Source: Lewinellaceae bacterium
GTDB taxonomy: Bacteria; Bacteroidota; Bacteroidia; Chitinophagales; Saprospiraceae
Assembly: GCA_016713985.1 (NCBI GenBank)
Contig: JADJOD010000030.1
Location: 1 to 64,000 of the forward strand
Length of the DNA: 64,000 nucleotides
Direction of reading: 5' to 3'
Every line of letters starts with the position of its first letter. Position 1 is the first letter of the stretch. This document shows, piece by piece, positions 35,801 to 43,472 of the stretch. The position numbers were made by a program, and so were the translations under genes. The notes below the pieces were generated by a model that saw only the letters and a list, made by a program, of their open reading frames with translations, made no database searches and was not told the origin of the DNA.

Positions 35801-36680
35801 CCTCAACCCCGGTCTGCTCGGCAGCCAGGATTTTTTCCGCGCGGAATTCGCCAACCCCATCGACAAATACCGCGACGAACACGCCGCCCGCGCCCTGCGC
35901 AAAATCATCTATCCCTTCATCCTCAAACGCACGAAAGAGGAGGTGGCCAAAGACTTGCCCGACAAGACCGAAACGACACTTTTTTGCGAAATGGGCAAAA
36001 AACAGCGCAAGGTGTACGATACTTTCCGCGACCTCTACCGGCAAAAGATCGCCGAAAAAATGGAGGTCGATGGCCGGGAAAAAGCCGCGTTTCTTATCCT
36101 CGAAGGTTTGTTGAAACTCCGCCAGATCTGCGATTCGCCCGCCCTGCTCTCCGATGACGCCGATTATGGCGATGAATCGGCCAAATTGGACGAAATCGTC
36201 CGCGAAATCGGGGAAAACGCCGGCCAACACAAAATCCTCATCTTCTCGCAATTCCTGAAAATGCTGGATTTGATCAAAACCCACCTCGAAAAAGTGCATA
36301 TTCCCTATGAATACCTCGACGGCTCCACCCTCGACCGCGCCGGCCGGGTGCGGAATTTCCAGGAATCGGAACACTGCCGCGTTTTCCTGATGAGCCTCAA
36401 AGCGGGCGGCGTGGGCATCAACCTCACCCAAGCCGATTACGTGTATCTCATCGACCCCTGGTGGAACCCCGCCGTGGAGCAGCAAGCCATCGACCGCACC
36501 CACCGCATCGGCCAGACGAAGAAAGTGTTTGCCTATAAAATGATCTGCAAAGACACCATCGAGGAGAAAATCCTGCAACTTCAGGACAAGAAAAAGGACA
36601 TCGCCAAAGAACTCATCAGCACCGAACAGGGCTTTATCAAGAAGTTGACAAAGGAGGATATTATCGGGTTGTTTAGTTGA
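32898..36680 (+). CDS. Large SNF2/SWI2-family ATPase with two SWIM zinc fingers
   Basis: The 1260-residue protein has two SWIM-type CxCxnCxH fingers, LCNCPYNWGGACKHIVAA (about 75-92) and TSCSCNQELPEPLCLHKL (about 174-192), a long middle region, and a C-terminal SNF2 motor: DDMGLGKTLQVLTFL (Walker A, about 825-840), LDESQAIKNP, MTGTPVENNTFDLYS, and the RecA2 part LKAGGVGINLTQAD and DRTHRIGQTKKVFAYKM. This is the usual Bacteroidota HepA-like/DEAD-box protein predicted to remodel nucleoprotein complexes, perhaps freeing stalled RNA polymerase. SWIM fingers suggest binding of nucleic acid or protein. The gene is intact and starts 26 bases after the REP palindrome. Confidence 0.93.
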   Translation: MVHEKVQRFLAAHASKKVIDKGLTMYRFGYAAQKFLDKHGTGKAVYTVQSDSGYGQYKVEILNFIGKLPIIALCNCPYNWGGACKHIVAAILTLDELEDLGQSPKTFQMSDCDVQLPDLSDYQLQYNVAPNFWKARSALKSATIISALNGIAECTVPHSKQGYVVRFTRIGPGHLHTSCSCNQELPEPLCLHKLAALLAIRGQFGAKAFEVMRDWTEEKNRMLAEYGFSTADDLDGKFQFKVNDAGQLLMTVVDQSLRSLKELTDWWNATGKNFRVGNQLFKAPKQAEEEAGNPQTLIFAFTRIGEDALPEVTLTPLTARYNAAKGKLSHIGKLENLYSGYDAEIPPISPQESVLLNIAKKDFRSGNLLTAIRASGEPMPRWVYNFSKKDLNDSALRAAQIHIGKVWERAFPLLQDKITVISSNHYHHLSSLQLVQVTANPVRLTFELREEKNTAVLEGFADIDGTTAPLSSMNRWGFWLLEWGGKLARFASWNDAAMAKQFGVSGKFSVRKSQLDGFLANFVLPLTEHFSVNLNIDKSIDYQILNFKEGRIYLKEDEENLLFVPAYAYLNHAGEDNVEEWEFSTDGHKNKVSYESGQITVWERDPAPEKAFLDFTHHLHPDFQSQTGQPFFHLPFAEVLKNNWLYHFFEQTSEQAVPVFGFAQLKKFKYNPNRPAFKIKASSGIDWFDMQIEVGFGDQFVSLNDLKKAVLNKQNYVQLADGTIGMLPEEWLEQYANLFKFGQIKNDSLKLSKLHFSVIDDLYGQIDNEKIRQEIEEKKFKLLNFKEIKTINLPKNVRAQLRDYQNEGFKWLNFLDEFKWGGCLADDMGLGKTLQVLTFLQRQKEIQPGATNLVVMPTTLIFNWQAEVEKFAPEMNIFVHRGVGRQKDIGFFRDFDLVLTTYGTLRSDIGHLKDFPFHYVVLDESQAIKNPDAQVSKAVKLLSASNRLVMTGTPVENNTFDLYSQMEFLNPGLLGSQDFFRAEFANPIDKYRDEHAARALRKIIYPFILKRTKEEVAKDLPDKTETTLFCEMGKKQRKVYDTFRDLYRQKIAEKMEVDGREKAAFLILEGLLKLRQICDSPALLSDDADYGDESAKLDEIVREIGENAGQHKILIFSQFLKMLDLIKTHLEKVHIPYEYLDGSTLDRAGRVRNFQESEHCRVFLMSLKAGGVGINLTQADYVYLIDPWWNPAVEQQAIDRTHRIGQTKKVFAYKMICKDTIEEKILQLQDKKKDIAKELISTEQGFIKKLTKEDIIGLFS

Positions 36681-36705
36681 AGGACCGGTTCAAAAAATGC
36701 CGTAG

Positions 36706-37533
36706 TTACACCTTTGGGCCACTGCCAAAAATCCCGTCAAACACCTTCGCTTCGTCCGGAAATACCACCCGAAACCGCTCCGGAAACACAAAATAATGGT
36801 GAATAGCCACCGGCAACGCATCCACGCCGGCGATACCGACAACCGATTCCACGTGCCCGCGAGGCATCTGGCTGACTGTTTGCAGTTTTTCCCAAGCGTC
36901 TTCCGCTTCGAAGGCGGGGTACGGCTCGCCGGGATAAGTCAGCGCGTATACTTTGGCGTATTCATGCAGGCCCACGTTGTACCAGTTCGACGGTTCGGCA
37001 AAGGCCCGCATCAGTTGTTCGGCAGAAAAAAGCACGCAACCGTCGGGTTCGAACAATTCGGACGCGTGATCAAAAGGATATTCGGGTGTGGAAAAAGGCC
37101 TCGGATAAACGATCACTTTTTCAAATTTGTCAAATAACAAAGCCGGGCGACCAAACGTCAGCATTACCGCCTGTGCCGCCAGCACTAATTGCACGTCCGC
37201 CGGAACGGCTTCCTCTTCAAAAGCCATCGGCTCCCAATCGGTACCCATGCGAAAAAGCGCCACCCGGCCGCGAAACCGGTCTTTTTCACCCGGAGAAAGC
37301 CGCCTGTAAAAACTGCAAAATCGCTCCAGCAGGGAGCTCAGCCCGGGTTCGAGCCGCGGCGGGCGGCGGTTGTACCACCACCAGTTGATCTGCGGACTAA
37401 AAATATAAATCACCGCCGACAGTACGACACAAGGCGCAATCCAGATTGAATATTCGCTGTCAACTTCCCAGGCGAGGTAAAGAAACAGCAGCGATAACAG
37501 GACGGAAGGAATGGCTAAATAGTTGGAAAACAT
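36706..37533 (-). CDS. MtfA-like (M90) membrane protein with a degenerate zinc motif
   Basis: The 275-residue product has two N-terminal membrane helices (about 4-22 and 30-47) and an MtfA-like domain: LSPGEKDRFRGRVALF, a VQLVLAAQAVMLTFGRP helix, the VIVYPRPF strand, and the position of the zinc site reads LHEYAKVY (about 189-196). The family needs HExxH; here the second His is Lys (K194). So hydrolysis is doubtful. MtfA in E. coli binds Mlc and is a zinc peptidase; a role here would more likely be binding. It is convergent with the SNF2 gene, 25 bases away. Confidence 0.7.
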   Translation of the reverse strand: MFSNYLAIPSVLLSLLFLYLAWEVDSEYSIWIAPCVVLSAVIYIFSPQINWWWYNRRPPRLEPGLSSLLERFCSFYRRLSPGEKDRFRGRVALFRMGTDWEPMAFEEEAVPADVQLVLAAQAVMLTFGRPALLFDKFEKVIVYPRPFSTPEYPFDHASELFEPDGCVLFSAEQLMRAFAEPSNWYNVGLHEYAKVYALTYPGEPYPAFEAEDAWEKLQTVSQMPRGHVESVVGIAGVDALPVAIHHYFVFPERFRVVFPDEAKVFDGIFGSGPKV

Positions 37534-37534
37534 G

Positions 37535-37742
37535 CTTTTGGTATCGTAGCGCGAACTTCAGTTCGCCTTTTGGTATCGTAGCGCGAACTTCAGTTCGCCT
37601 TTTGGTATCGTAGCGCGAACTTCAGTTCGCCTTTTGGTATCGTAGCGCGAACTTCAGTTCGCCTTTTGGTATCGTCAGTTCGCCATACCCAGGCAAACAG
37701 GCAGTGGCGAAAGTAAGGCCGCAGCGCGAACTTCAGTTCGCC
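37535..37742. repeat. Tandem array of hairpin units
   Basis: Four exact copies of a 32-base unit start at 37535, 37567, 37599 and 37631. A fifth, at 37663, lacks 11 bases, and a last partial copy with head GCAG lies at 37721-37742. Each unit holds GTAG followed by a hairpin, GCGAACT-TC-AGTTCGC. No spacers separate the units, so it is not a CRISPR. It follows the start of the MtfA-like gene and precedes tRNA-Phe; 37743-37855 holds nothing I recognise. Confidence 0.85.
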
Positions 37743-37855
37743 ATATTCACAAAAAACCGCAGCGAAAACAACGTACAGAAAGGCCGGAATCGTTTATCGC
37801 AAAGTCTTTTTTAAAAAATCGTGAAACTCCCTTCGCCATTTGCGAAAAGAGACAT

Positions 37856-37863
37856 TATCTTTG
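37856..37863 (+). promoter_or_regulatory. -7 box of tRNA-Phe
   Basis: TATCTTTG fits TAnnTTTG and ends 20 bases before the tRNA. A TTTG at 37839 is closer than the ideal -33 spacing. Confidence 0.45.
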
Positions 37864-37883
37864 CCCCGCTTTTTAGCAAGGCT

Positions 37884-37956
37884 GGTACCTTAGCTCAGAT
37901 GGTAGAGCAATGGACTGAAAATCCATGTGTCCCCAGTTCGATTCTGGGAGGTACCA
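37884..37956 (+). tRNA. tRNA-Phe (anticodon GAA)
   Basis: The cloverleaf is complete: acceptor GGTACCT paired with AGGTACC, D arm GCTC...GAGC, anticodon stem ATGGA/TCCAT with loop CTGAAAA giving anticodon GAA, and T arm CCCAGTTCGATTCTGGG. The discriminator is A; CCA is not encoded directly after it (the sequence continues CAAAC). Confidence 0.95.
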
Positions 37957-37961
37957 CAAAC

Positions 37962-37995
37962 AAAGTCCCGGAGGCAAACGCCTTCGGGACTTTTT
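37962..37995 (+). terminator. Rho-independent terminator after tRNA-Phe
   Basis: AAAGTCCCGGAGGC, loop AAAC, GCCTTCGGGACTTT with one G-T pair, then T residues. It begins six bases after the tRNA. Confidence 0.85.
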
Positions 37996-38078
37996 CTTAT
38001 GGATTCGCTACCTTTTGCCGCTCTGTTGGAGGCAAAAGACACCTTTCAACCCACTAATTTCATCAATCGACAGCAAAA

Positions 38079-39146
38079 ATGTCCGAAGATATCGTCATCC
38101 GGGTATTACTTCTTCCGCTGGCTTTATTGTATGGGATCGGGATCGGTATCCGCAATCTCCTCTATCAGGCCGGCGTGTTGCGCAGCGTTCATTTCGACTT
38201 GCCGGTTATTTCCGTGGGCAACCTTTCGGTAGGTGGTGCGGGCAAATCGCCGCATATCGAATACCTGGTGCGCTGGCTTGATCAATATATCGGGATCGCC
38301 GTGCTCAGCAGGGGGTATGGCCGAAAAACCATGGGCTATCGCCCGGTAACGGTGATCGACAACGCCGAACAGGTGGGCGACGAACCCCTGCAGATCAAGA
38401 GAAAGTTTCCCGATGTACCCGTCTGCGTCAGTGAAAGCCGGGTTTTGGGGGTACCCGAACTGGTGAAACGCAATCCGGAAACCCAATGCGTGTTGCTCGA
38501 CGACGCTTTTCAACACTTAGCCGTGGCTCCCGGGCTGAATATTTTGCTGACCGAATACAGCAGGCCGTTTACCCGCGATTGGCTGCTTCCGGCCGGGCGG
38601 CTCCGCGAATGGCGCCACGGATACCGGCGCGCCGATATTATTGTTATCACCAAATGCCCGCCGAATCTCTCCGCACAGCGCCGGTATGAATTGCTGATGG
38701 AGATTGACCCTTACCCGCGCCAGCGCATTTATTTTTCCCGCTACCGGTACGGCGCATTGCGCGAACTTTTTCAACCCGGCAGTCAGCGCGCCCTCGACCT
38801 GGATACCCACGTATTACTCGTGAGCGCCATCGCCAGCACCGATTATCTGCTGCAATACCTGGGCGGAGAAGCCGGCTCCGTACAAACGGTCGAGTTTGAA
38901 GACCATCACTACTTTGAAGAAGCGGACCTGAACGACATCTCCCGCCGCTTCGAATCCATGCCGCACCGCAACAAAATCATCGTCACCACCGAAAAGGACG
39001 CTGCCCGGCTCGAACTCCACGAAGCATTTATACAGGAAAAAGCATTGCCGATATTTGTGCTGCCCGTAGAAGTTTCATTTTGTGACAACGACGAAGTTGA
39101 TTTTCAGGCAGATGTGAAGCAGTTTTTGATAGATTTCAAATCATAA
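38079..39146 (+). CDS. lpxK: Tetraacyldisaccharide 4'-kinase
   Basis: The 355-residue protein has the N-terminal amphipathic/membrane helix (VIRVLLLPLALLYGIGIGI), the phosphate-binding loop VGNLSVGGAGKSPHIEYLV (in place of the usual GGTGKTP), LSRGYGRKT, GDEPLQIKRKFPDVPVCV, and LLDDAFQHL with the catalytic Asp-His region. It phosphorylates the lipid A disaccharide at the 4' position at the inner membrane (Raetz pathway). Length fits Bacteroidota LpxK. It is convergent with the next gene, only four bases from its stop. The P-loop has G-A-G-K-S instead of GTGK-T/S, a mild variation. Confidence 0.93.
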   Translation: MSEDIVIRVLLLPLALLYGIGIGIRNLLYQAGVLRSVHFDLPVISVGNLSVGGAGKSPHIEYLVRWLDQYIGIAVLSRGYGRKTMGYRPVTVIDNAEQVGDEPLQIKRKFPDVPVCVSESRVLGVPELVKRNPETQCVLLDDAFQHLAVAPGLNILLTEYSRPFTRDWLLPAGRLREWRHGYRRADIIVITKCPPNLSAQRRYELLMEIDPYPRQRIYFSRYRYGALRELFQPGSQRALDLDTHVLLVSAIASTDYLLQYLGGEAGSVQTVEFEDHHYFEEADLNDISRRFESMPHRNKIIVTTEKDAARLELHEAFIQEKALPIFVLPVEVSFCDNDEVDFQADVKQFLIDFKS

Positions 39147-39150
39147 CGCG

Positions 39151-40242
39151 TCACCCGAAGCGTTGCAAAGCTTGCATCAGTCGTTCCGGCAACTCTTCCC
39201 GGCAGGCCTGCTGATAGTCCTGATAAGAGCAGGGCACCAGTCTGTGGCGTTCGTGTTTTTTCTTGGTGGCCACCGGCACCTGCATCCACCATCGTCCGCT
39301 ACCGGCGCTTTTCCAAAAAGTAAGTTGATAGTTCAGTTGCCGGTATTCCACAATATATTCGGTAAGTCCCGTTTTCGACACGGGGTAATCGTTTTTGCGA
39401 TTAAAAAAACCTTCGAAAAAATACCACAGCATTTGGGCGGCCACTTGTGCGGTTTGTGTGTCGCGGTCGAGGTCGTTGTGAAACCCGTAGAGGCCGAATG
39501 AGGTGAGTTTGTCGCTCATGCCCGCATAACGACACAACTGGCAGGCTTCTTCCGTAAAATAACCGGACGGCGAGGCGCCTTCCACACCCGGCGCTTCACT
39601 TTGTTTGAGCGCTCCGAGGTGAAATGCCAGCAGGTCGGCATCGCGCAATACCGGTTCGGTTTCCTCGATGGCGGCTCTCGACTTGCCGAGTCGCACCACG
39701 TCGAAATTGTTCCGGATTAAAAAATCGACCGCTTCGGGCGCCGCCTGGTGCGCCTGAAAACCCACCAGTCCGAAATTAAAAAGAAGCGGGTGAACCGGTT
39801 GCAGCAAGGGGGTGTACACCTCTTCGCGGCTTCCGAAGCGAAACCGCTCGTCGACCACAACCAGGTTGATCAGGGCTTTTGCGTCCTGATAGGCGAGAAA
39901 CTGGGCGCGGGCCAGGTCGTTTTTCCCGGCGATGATTACCGGCAGGATGCGCCCTGTCAGCAGTTCGTAAACTACCGGGATCAACAGCGATGCATCGGCC
40001 TTGCGCAAATTACCCAGGTCGGCAACAACCCCTTTCGGAAACGGGAAAACCATCCGGTAGAGCGACGTCCGCACCGCATTGGCTTCTTTTTCCCCCACAC
40101 CGATCAGGGCGATCTTTACTTTCCTGAGGTCGGGCAGCCGGTCTCCGAAAGGCAGGATATTTTTCCCGAAACAGGAGTCCGGAAGGTTTTCGCCCGCCTT
40201 CAGCAAGGAAGAAGACAGCGGTTTGAGCCAGTTTTGCAACAT
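39151..40242 (-). CDS. Arginase/agmatinase-fold protein lacking metal ligands
   Basis: Start at 40242 (MLQNWLKPLSSSLLKAGENL) gives 363 residues; the frame to 40407 does not look coding. The order of strands (KIALIGVG, ILPVIIAGKND, INLVVVDERF, FGLVGFQ, VRLGKSRAAI, ADLLAFHLGAL, FGLYGFHND) follows the ureohydrolase fold. The ligand motifs are lost: GGDHS reads AGKND (105-109), DAHxD reads VDERF (130-134), and the SxDxDxxDP site reads AFHLGALK (206-213). A known group of Bacteroidota arginase-like proteins has this pattern; they cannot bind the two Mn ions as usual, so a binding or regulatory role is likely. Homology is moderately sure. Confidence 0.75.
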   Translation of the reverse strand: MLQNWLKPLSSSLLKAGENLPDSCFGKNILPFGDRLPDLRKVKIALIGVGEKEANAVRTSLYRMVFPFPKGVVADLGNLRKADASLLIPVVYELLTGRILPVIIAGKNDLARAQFLAYQDAKALINLVVVDERFRFGSREEVYTPLLQPVHPLLFNFGLVGFQAHQAAPEAVDFLIRNNFDVVRLGKSRAAIEETEPVLRDADLLAFHLGALKQSEAPGVEGASPSGYFTEEACQLCRYAGMSDKLTSFGLYGFHNDLDRDTQTAQVAAQMLWYFFEGFFNRKNDYPVSKTGLTEYIVEYRQLNYQLTFWKSAGSGRWWMQVPVATKKKHERHRLVPCSYQDYQQACREELPERLMQALQRFG

Positions 40243-40347
40243 AAGAGATCGGTTCGTTGCGATTCGCCGGGGCGTTCGCGGGTCATTTGTTAAGAACCGC
40301 CAAAAGTAAAGAGTTTTCTTTCCCTGTTGAGCAGAATGCTTTTTCTC

Positions 40348-40355
40348 TACTTTTG
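40348..40355 (+). promoter_or_regulatory. -7 box of the glutamate dehydrogenase gene
   Basis: TACTTTTG matches TAnnTTTG with TTG at 40327-40329 as a possible -33 element (18-base spacer). It lies 80 bases before the ATG at 40436. Confidence 0.45.
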
Positions 40356-40435
40356 TGCCGCCTGAACCAATACCGGCGCGGCTTTCTTCGGAAACCCGCC
40401 CGTACACCTTATATCAATTACAAGTTTTACAACCT

Positions 40436-41719
40436 ATGATTACACCCGGTTCCCCAGTTACCGCCGACCACCACACCGCATATATGGAAGAACTTTTAGA
40501 ACGTTACAAGGCAAAAACTCCCGAAATTGTTTTTGAATGGCATGATGCCGACACCGGCGCGGAAGGCTGGATCGTGATCAACTCCCTGCGCGGGGGCGCT
40601 GCCGGCGGCGGCACCCGGATGCGGGAAGGATTGACCCGCGAAGAAGTGACTTCCCTGGCCAAGGTTATGGAGATCAAATTCAGCGTTTGTGGTCCGGCCA
40701 TCGGCGGCGCCAAAAGCGGGATTAATTTCGATCCGAACCACCCCAAAAGGCAGGAAGTGCTGGAGCGCTGGTACCGCGCTGTGTTGCCGCTGCTGAAAAA
40801 TTACTACGGAACCGGCGGCGACCTCAACGTGGACGAATTGAAAGACGTGGTACCCATTACCGAAGATCTCGGACTCTGGCACCCTCAGGAAGGCATCGTC
40901 AAGGGCCACCTCCGGCCCACGGAAGGCAAGCAGATCAACATCATCGGGCAACTCCGCTACGGTTGCACCAAAATAGTGGAAGACCCGGAGTACGTGCCGG
41001 AAGGTGGCGCGATCAAACACGCCGTCGCCGACCTCATTACCGGTTACGGCGTTGCCGAATCGGTCCGGCATTTTTACGATCTTTTTCACCACAGCGCTCC
41101 AAACGGCAAAACCGCCATTATCCAGGGCTGGGGCAATGTTGCATCGGCAGCGGCGTGTTATCTGGCCAAAGAAGGGGTAAAAATCATCGGGATCATCGAC
41201 CGGGTGGGCGGAATCCTCGCCCCGGAAGGCCTTTCCCTCGACCAGGTAAAAAATTTGTTCAATTCCAAAAGCGGGAACAAACTGGATACCCCGGAACTGT
41301 TGCCCTTTGAAACGGTCAATCAGAAAATCTGGCAATCGGGAGCGAATATCTTTATCCCGGGGGCAGCCTCCAAATTGGTCACCCGCACCCAGGTAGACGC
41401 ATTGCTCGATAGTGGCCTGGAAGTGATCGCCTGCGGCGCCAATGTACCCTTTGTCGACGACGGAGTCTTTTTCGGCCCCACTGCAAAATACGCCGACGAA
41501 CGCACGGCGGTTATACCCGACTTCATCGCCAACTGCGGTATGGCGCGTGTTTTTGCCTATCTGATGCAGCCGGAAGCGGTTATGACCGACCGCGGTATAT
41601 TCAGCGATACCTCTGCCACCATACGCCACGCTTTGGAAGATATTGTAAAAATAAACCCAATACCAAATAAAATTTCATCCAACGCCCTATCTTTGGCCCT
41701 GAGAAAATTAGGCGCTTGA
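40436..41719 (+). CDS. Glu/Leu/Phe/Val dehydrogenase (glutamate dehydrogenase)
   Basis: Start at 40436 (MITPGSPVTADHHTAYM) gives 427 residues. The substrate domain has GGAAGGGTRM, then CGPAIGGAKSGINFDP with the catalytic-type Lys, and YGTGGDLNVDE with the key Asp; the Rossmann domain has IIQGWGNVASAAACYL for NAD(P). It reversibly deaminates glutamate (or a branched-chain amino acid) to the keto acid in the cytosol. The specificity cannot be settled by eye, so no symbol is given. It precedes the OmpA gene, with 132 bases between them. Confidence 0.92.
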   Translation: MITPGSPVTADHHTAYMEELLERYKAKTPEIVFEWHDADTGAEGWIVINSLRGGAAGGGTRMREGLTREEVTSLAKVMEIKFSVCGPAIGGAKSGINFDPNHPKRQEVLERWYRAVLPLLKNYYGTGGDLNVDELKDVVPITEDLGLWHPQEGIVKGHLRPTEGKQINIIGQLRYGCTKIVEDPEYVPEGGAIKHAVADLITGYGVAESVRHFYDLFHHSAPNGKTAIIQGWGNVASAAACYLAKEGVKIIGIIDRVGGILAPEGLSLDQVKNLFNSKSGNKLDTPELLPFETVNQKIWQSGANIFIPGAASKLVTRTQVDALLDSGLEVIACGANVPFVDDGVFFGPTAKYADERTAVIPDFIANCGMARVFAYLMQPEAVMTDRGIFSDTSATIRHALEDIVKINPIPNKISSNALSLALRKLGA

Positions 41720-41851
41720 TGCTTCTTTTCAAAAACTTGTGTGAAATTGCGCTCAAACCGGGCATAACGCCCATCTTTGGGAACGCTTTTTTTCCACCAG
41801 AGTAATTGCAAAACTGTTAACAACTTCATTCATTTTAAAAGCAGTGACCCT

Positions 41852-43312
41852 ATGACGGTTCGAAAATTAACTTTCGCTGTTCTATTTGCTCTTGTCTCTT
41901 TCGCACTCAGTGCGCAGGAAGGCGCACCCACGGGTACTTACCGTTCGTTTTCCCCTGCAGATCAGTGGGAACTGGGTGTGAACTTGGGCTTGCCCTTCGT
42001 TGTGGGCGACGTTGATTCCAAATTCCCCGGCTTTGGCGGCGGCTTGCATGTTCGCAAATCGCTCGACCATATCTTCTCCCTTCGTTTTCATGGCGAGTAT
42101 CTGAAAACCAAAAACGAACAGGACATCCGCACCTCCGAAAACAGCTGGATTTCCGGCGGCGGCCAACTCGTGGTAGCATTGAACAACTTCCGCTTCAACA
42201 AGCCCGTTCGCAAATTCCTTATCAATGCATTTGCCGGTCTTGGTATCGACAGCTACAAAACGAAATACGAAAATATCGCGCAATTTGACGGCACCGACTC
42301 CGGCGAGTCGGATTCGAGAAGCACCGCACACATGGAGCTGGGTCTCGGCCTTTCCTACCGCATCAATCCACGGGTGAACATCTCGCTTGAACACACCGTA
42401 TATTCCGTATTCGGAAGAAATGCCGACTTGCTCGACAGTGACGAAAACGTGGCCCGCGATGTAACCACTTACCGCGATATCCTGCATTTCCCGCACCTTT
42501 CGCTCAACTTTAACCTCGGTGGAAGCGACAAAAACGGTCTGAAAAAATCCGAGCCGCTCTACTGGGCCAACCCGATGAGCATGGTCAGCGACGCCATCAC
42601 CGCGCTGGAAGCACGCCCGGTATACGATCCGACCGACACCGACGGCGACGGCATCATCGACGCTATCGACGAAGAAGACAACAGCCCCACCGGCGCTCGT
42701 GTGGATACCAAAGGTGTAACGCTCGACAGCGACGCCGATAAAGTACCCGATTACAAAGATAAAGAACCCTATTCTCCTCCGGGTTACTCGGTCGACGGCA
42801 TGGGTGTGGCACAAGGCCTGCCTAAGTACACCACGGAAAGCGACGTAAACCGTATCGTAAAAGACGAAATCGCGAAGATCAAATTCCCCTCCTACGAGAG
42901 CAACTGGTTCTTCCCGAACGTCAATTTCAATGACAACCGTTACGATGTTCGTTACAGCGAATACGAAAAACTGTACCAGGTGGCTACGGTGCTGAAACAA
43001 AACCCGAGCATCAAGGTAGTGGCTATCGGTAACACCGACCGCCGCGGACCGGAAGGTTACAACAACGTACTTTCCTACAACCGCGCAAAAGCAGCCATCG
43101 ACTTCCTCGTTTCACAACATGGAATCGCTCGCGATCGCCTCATCCTCAACTGGGCCGGTGAAGCCACCGCGCTGATCCCCGTAAACGGTGCAAACGCCGC
43201 CAACCGCCGCGTAGAATTCCGCGTCGCTAAAGGTGAAACCGAAATGGCTCGCCCCGAAGGCCCGGAAGCCGGCAAAGGCAACTTCAAAGGCAATAAAGAC
43301 GCCGGCTATTAA
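41852..43312 (+). CDS. OmpA-family outer-membrane protein with thrombospondin type 3-like calcium repeats
   Basis: Start at 41852 (MTVRKLTFAVLFALVSFALS) gives 486 residues with a signal peptide ending at LSAQ. A barrel of about 200 residues (with WELGVNLGLPFVVGDVDSK) is followed by Asp-rich type 3 repeats (DPTDTDGDGIIDAIDEED, about 265-320), a linker, and the OmpA C-terminal domain (GNTDRRGPEGYNNVLSYNRA, NRRVEFRVAKG). The last binds peptidoglycan, so the protein tethers the outer membrane. The high, uniform codon usage suggests strong expression. It ends at a strong terminator. Confidence 0.92.
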   Translation: MTVRKLTFAVLFALVSFALSAQEGAPTGTYRSFSPADQWELGVNLGLPFVVGDVDSKFPGFGGGLHVRKSLDHIFSLRFHGEYLKTKNEQDIRTSENSWISGGGQLVVALNNFRFNKPVRKFLINAFAGLGIDSYKTKYENIAQFDGTDSGESDSRSTAHMELGLGLSYRINPRVNISLEHTVYSVFGRNADLLDSDENVARDVTTYRDILHFPHLSLNFNLGGSDKNGLKKSEPLYWANPMSMVSDAITALEARPVYDPTDTDGDGIIDAIDEEDNSPTGARVDTKGVTLDSDADKVPDYKDKEPYSPPGYSVDGMGVAQGLPKYTTESDVNRIVKDEIAKIKFPSYESNWFFPNVNFNDNRYDVRYSEYEKLYQVATVLKQNPSIKVVAIGNTDRRGPEGYNNVLSYNRAKAAIDFLVSQHGIARDRLILNWAGEATALIPVNGANAANRRVEFRVAKGETEMARPEGPEAGKGNFKGNKDAGY

Positions 43313-43334
43313 TTATTAGCCGATTCTTGTCTGC

Positions 43335-43370
43335 AATGGGCAACCCTCTTCCAAGGGGTTGCCCATTTTC
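43335..43370 (+). terminator. Strong rho-independent terminator after the OmpA gene
   Basis: AATGGGCAACCC and GGGTTGCCCATT form the stem around an unpaired middle, followed by TTCTTT. It starts 22 bases after the stop codon. Confidence 0.8.
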
Positions 43371-43445
43371 TTTACCCCCGTCTTTTACAGGGCAAAGGAC
43401 CATTGATGGCCGATCGCTTTTAAAGCAGATAATTTTACCCCTGCT

Positions 43446-43453
43446 TAACTTTG
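43446..43453 (+). promoter_or_regulatory. -7 box upstream of the flippase-like gene
   Basis: TAACTTTG matches TAnnTTTG; the ATG follows 19 bases later. Confidence 0.4.
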
Positions 43454-43472
43454 CACCAGCAATCCGATACCT

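Noticed and set aside
35703..36578. Minus-strand frame inside the SNF2 gene
   Set aside because: Antisense shadow of the helicase domain.
37535..37742. CRISPR array
   Set aside because: Units are directly adjacent without spacers and no cas genes are present.
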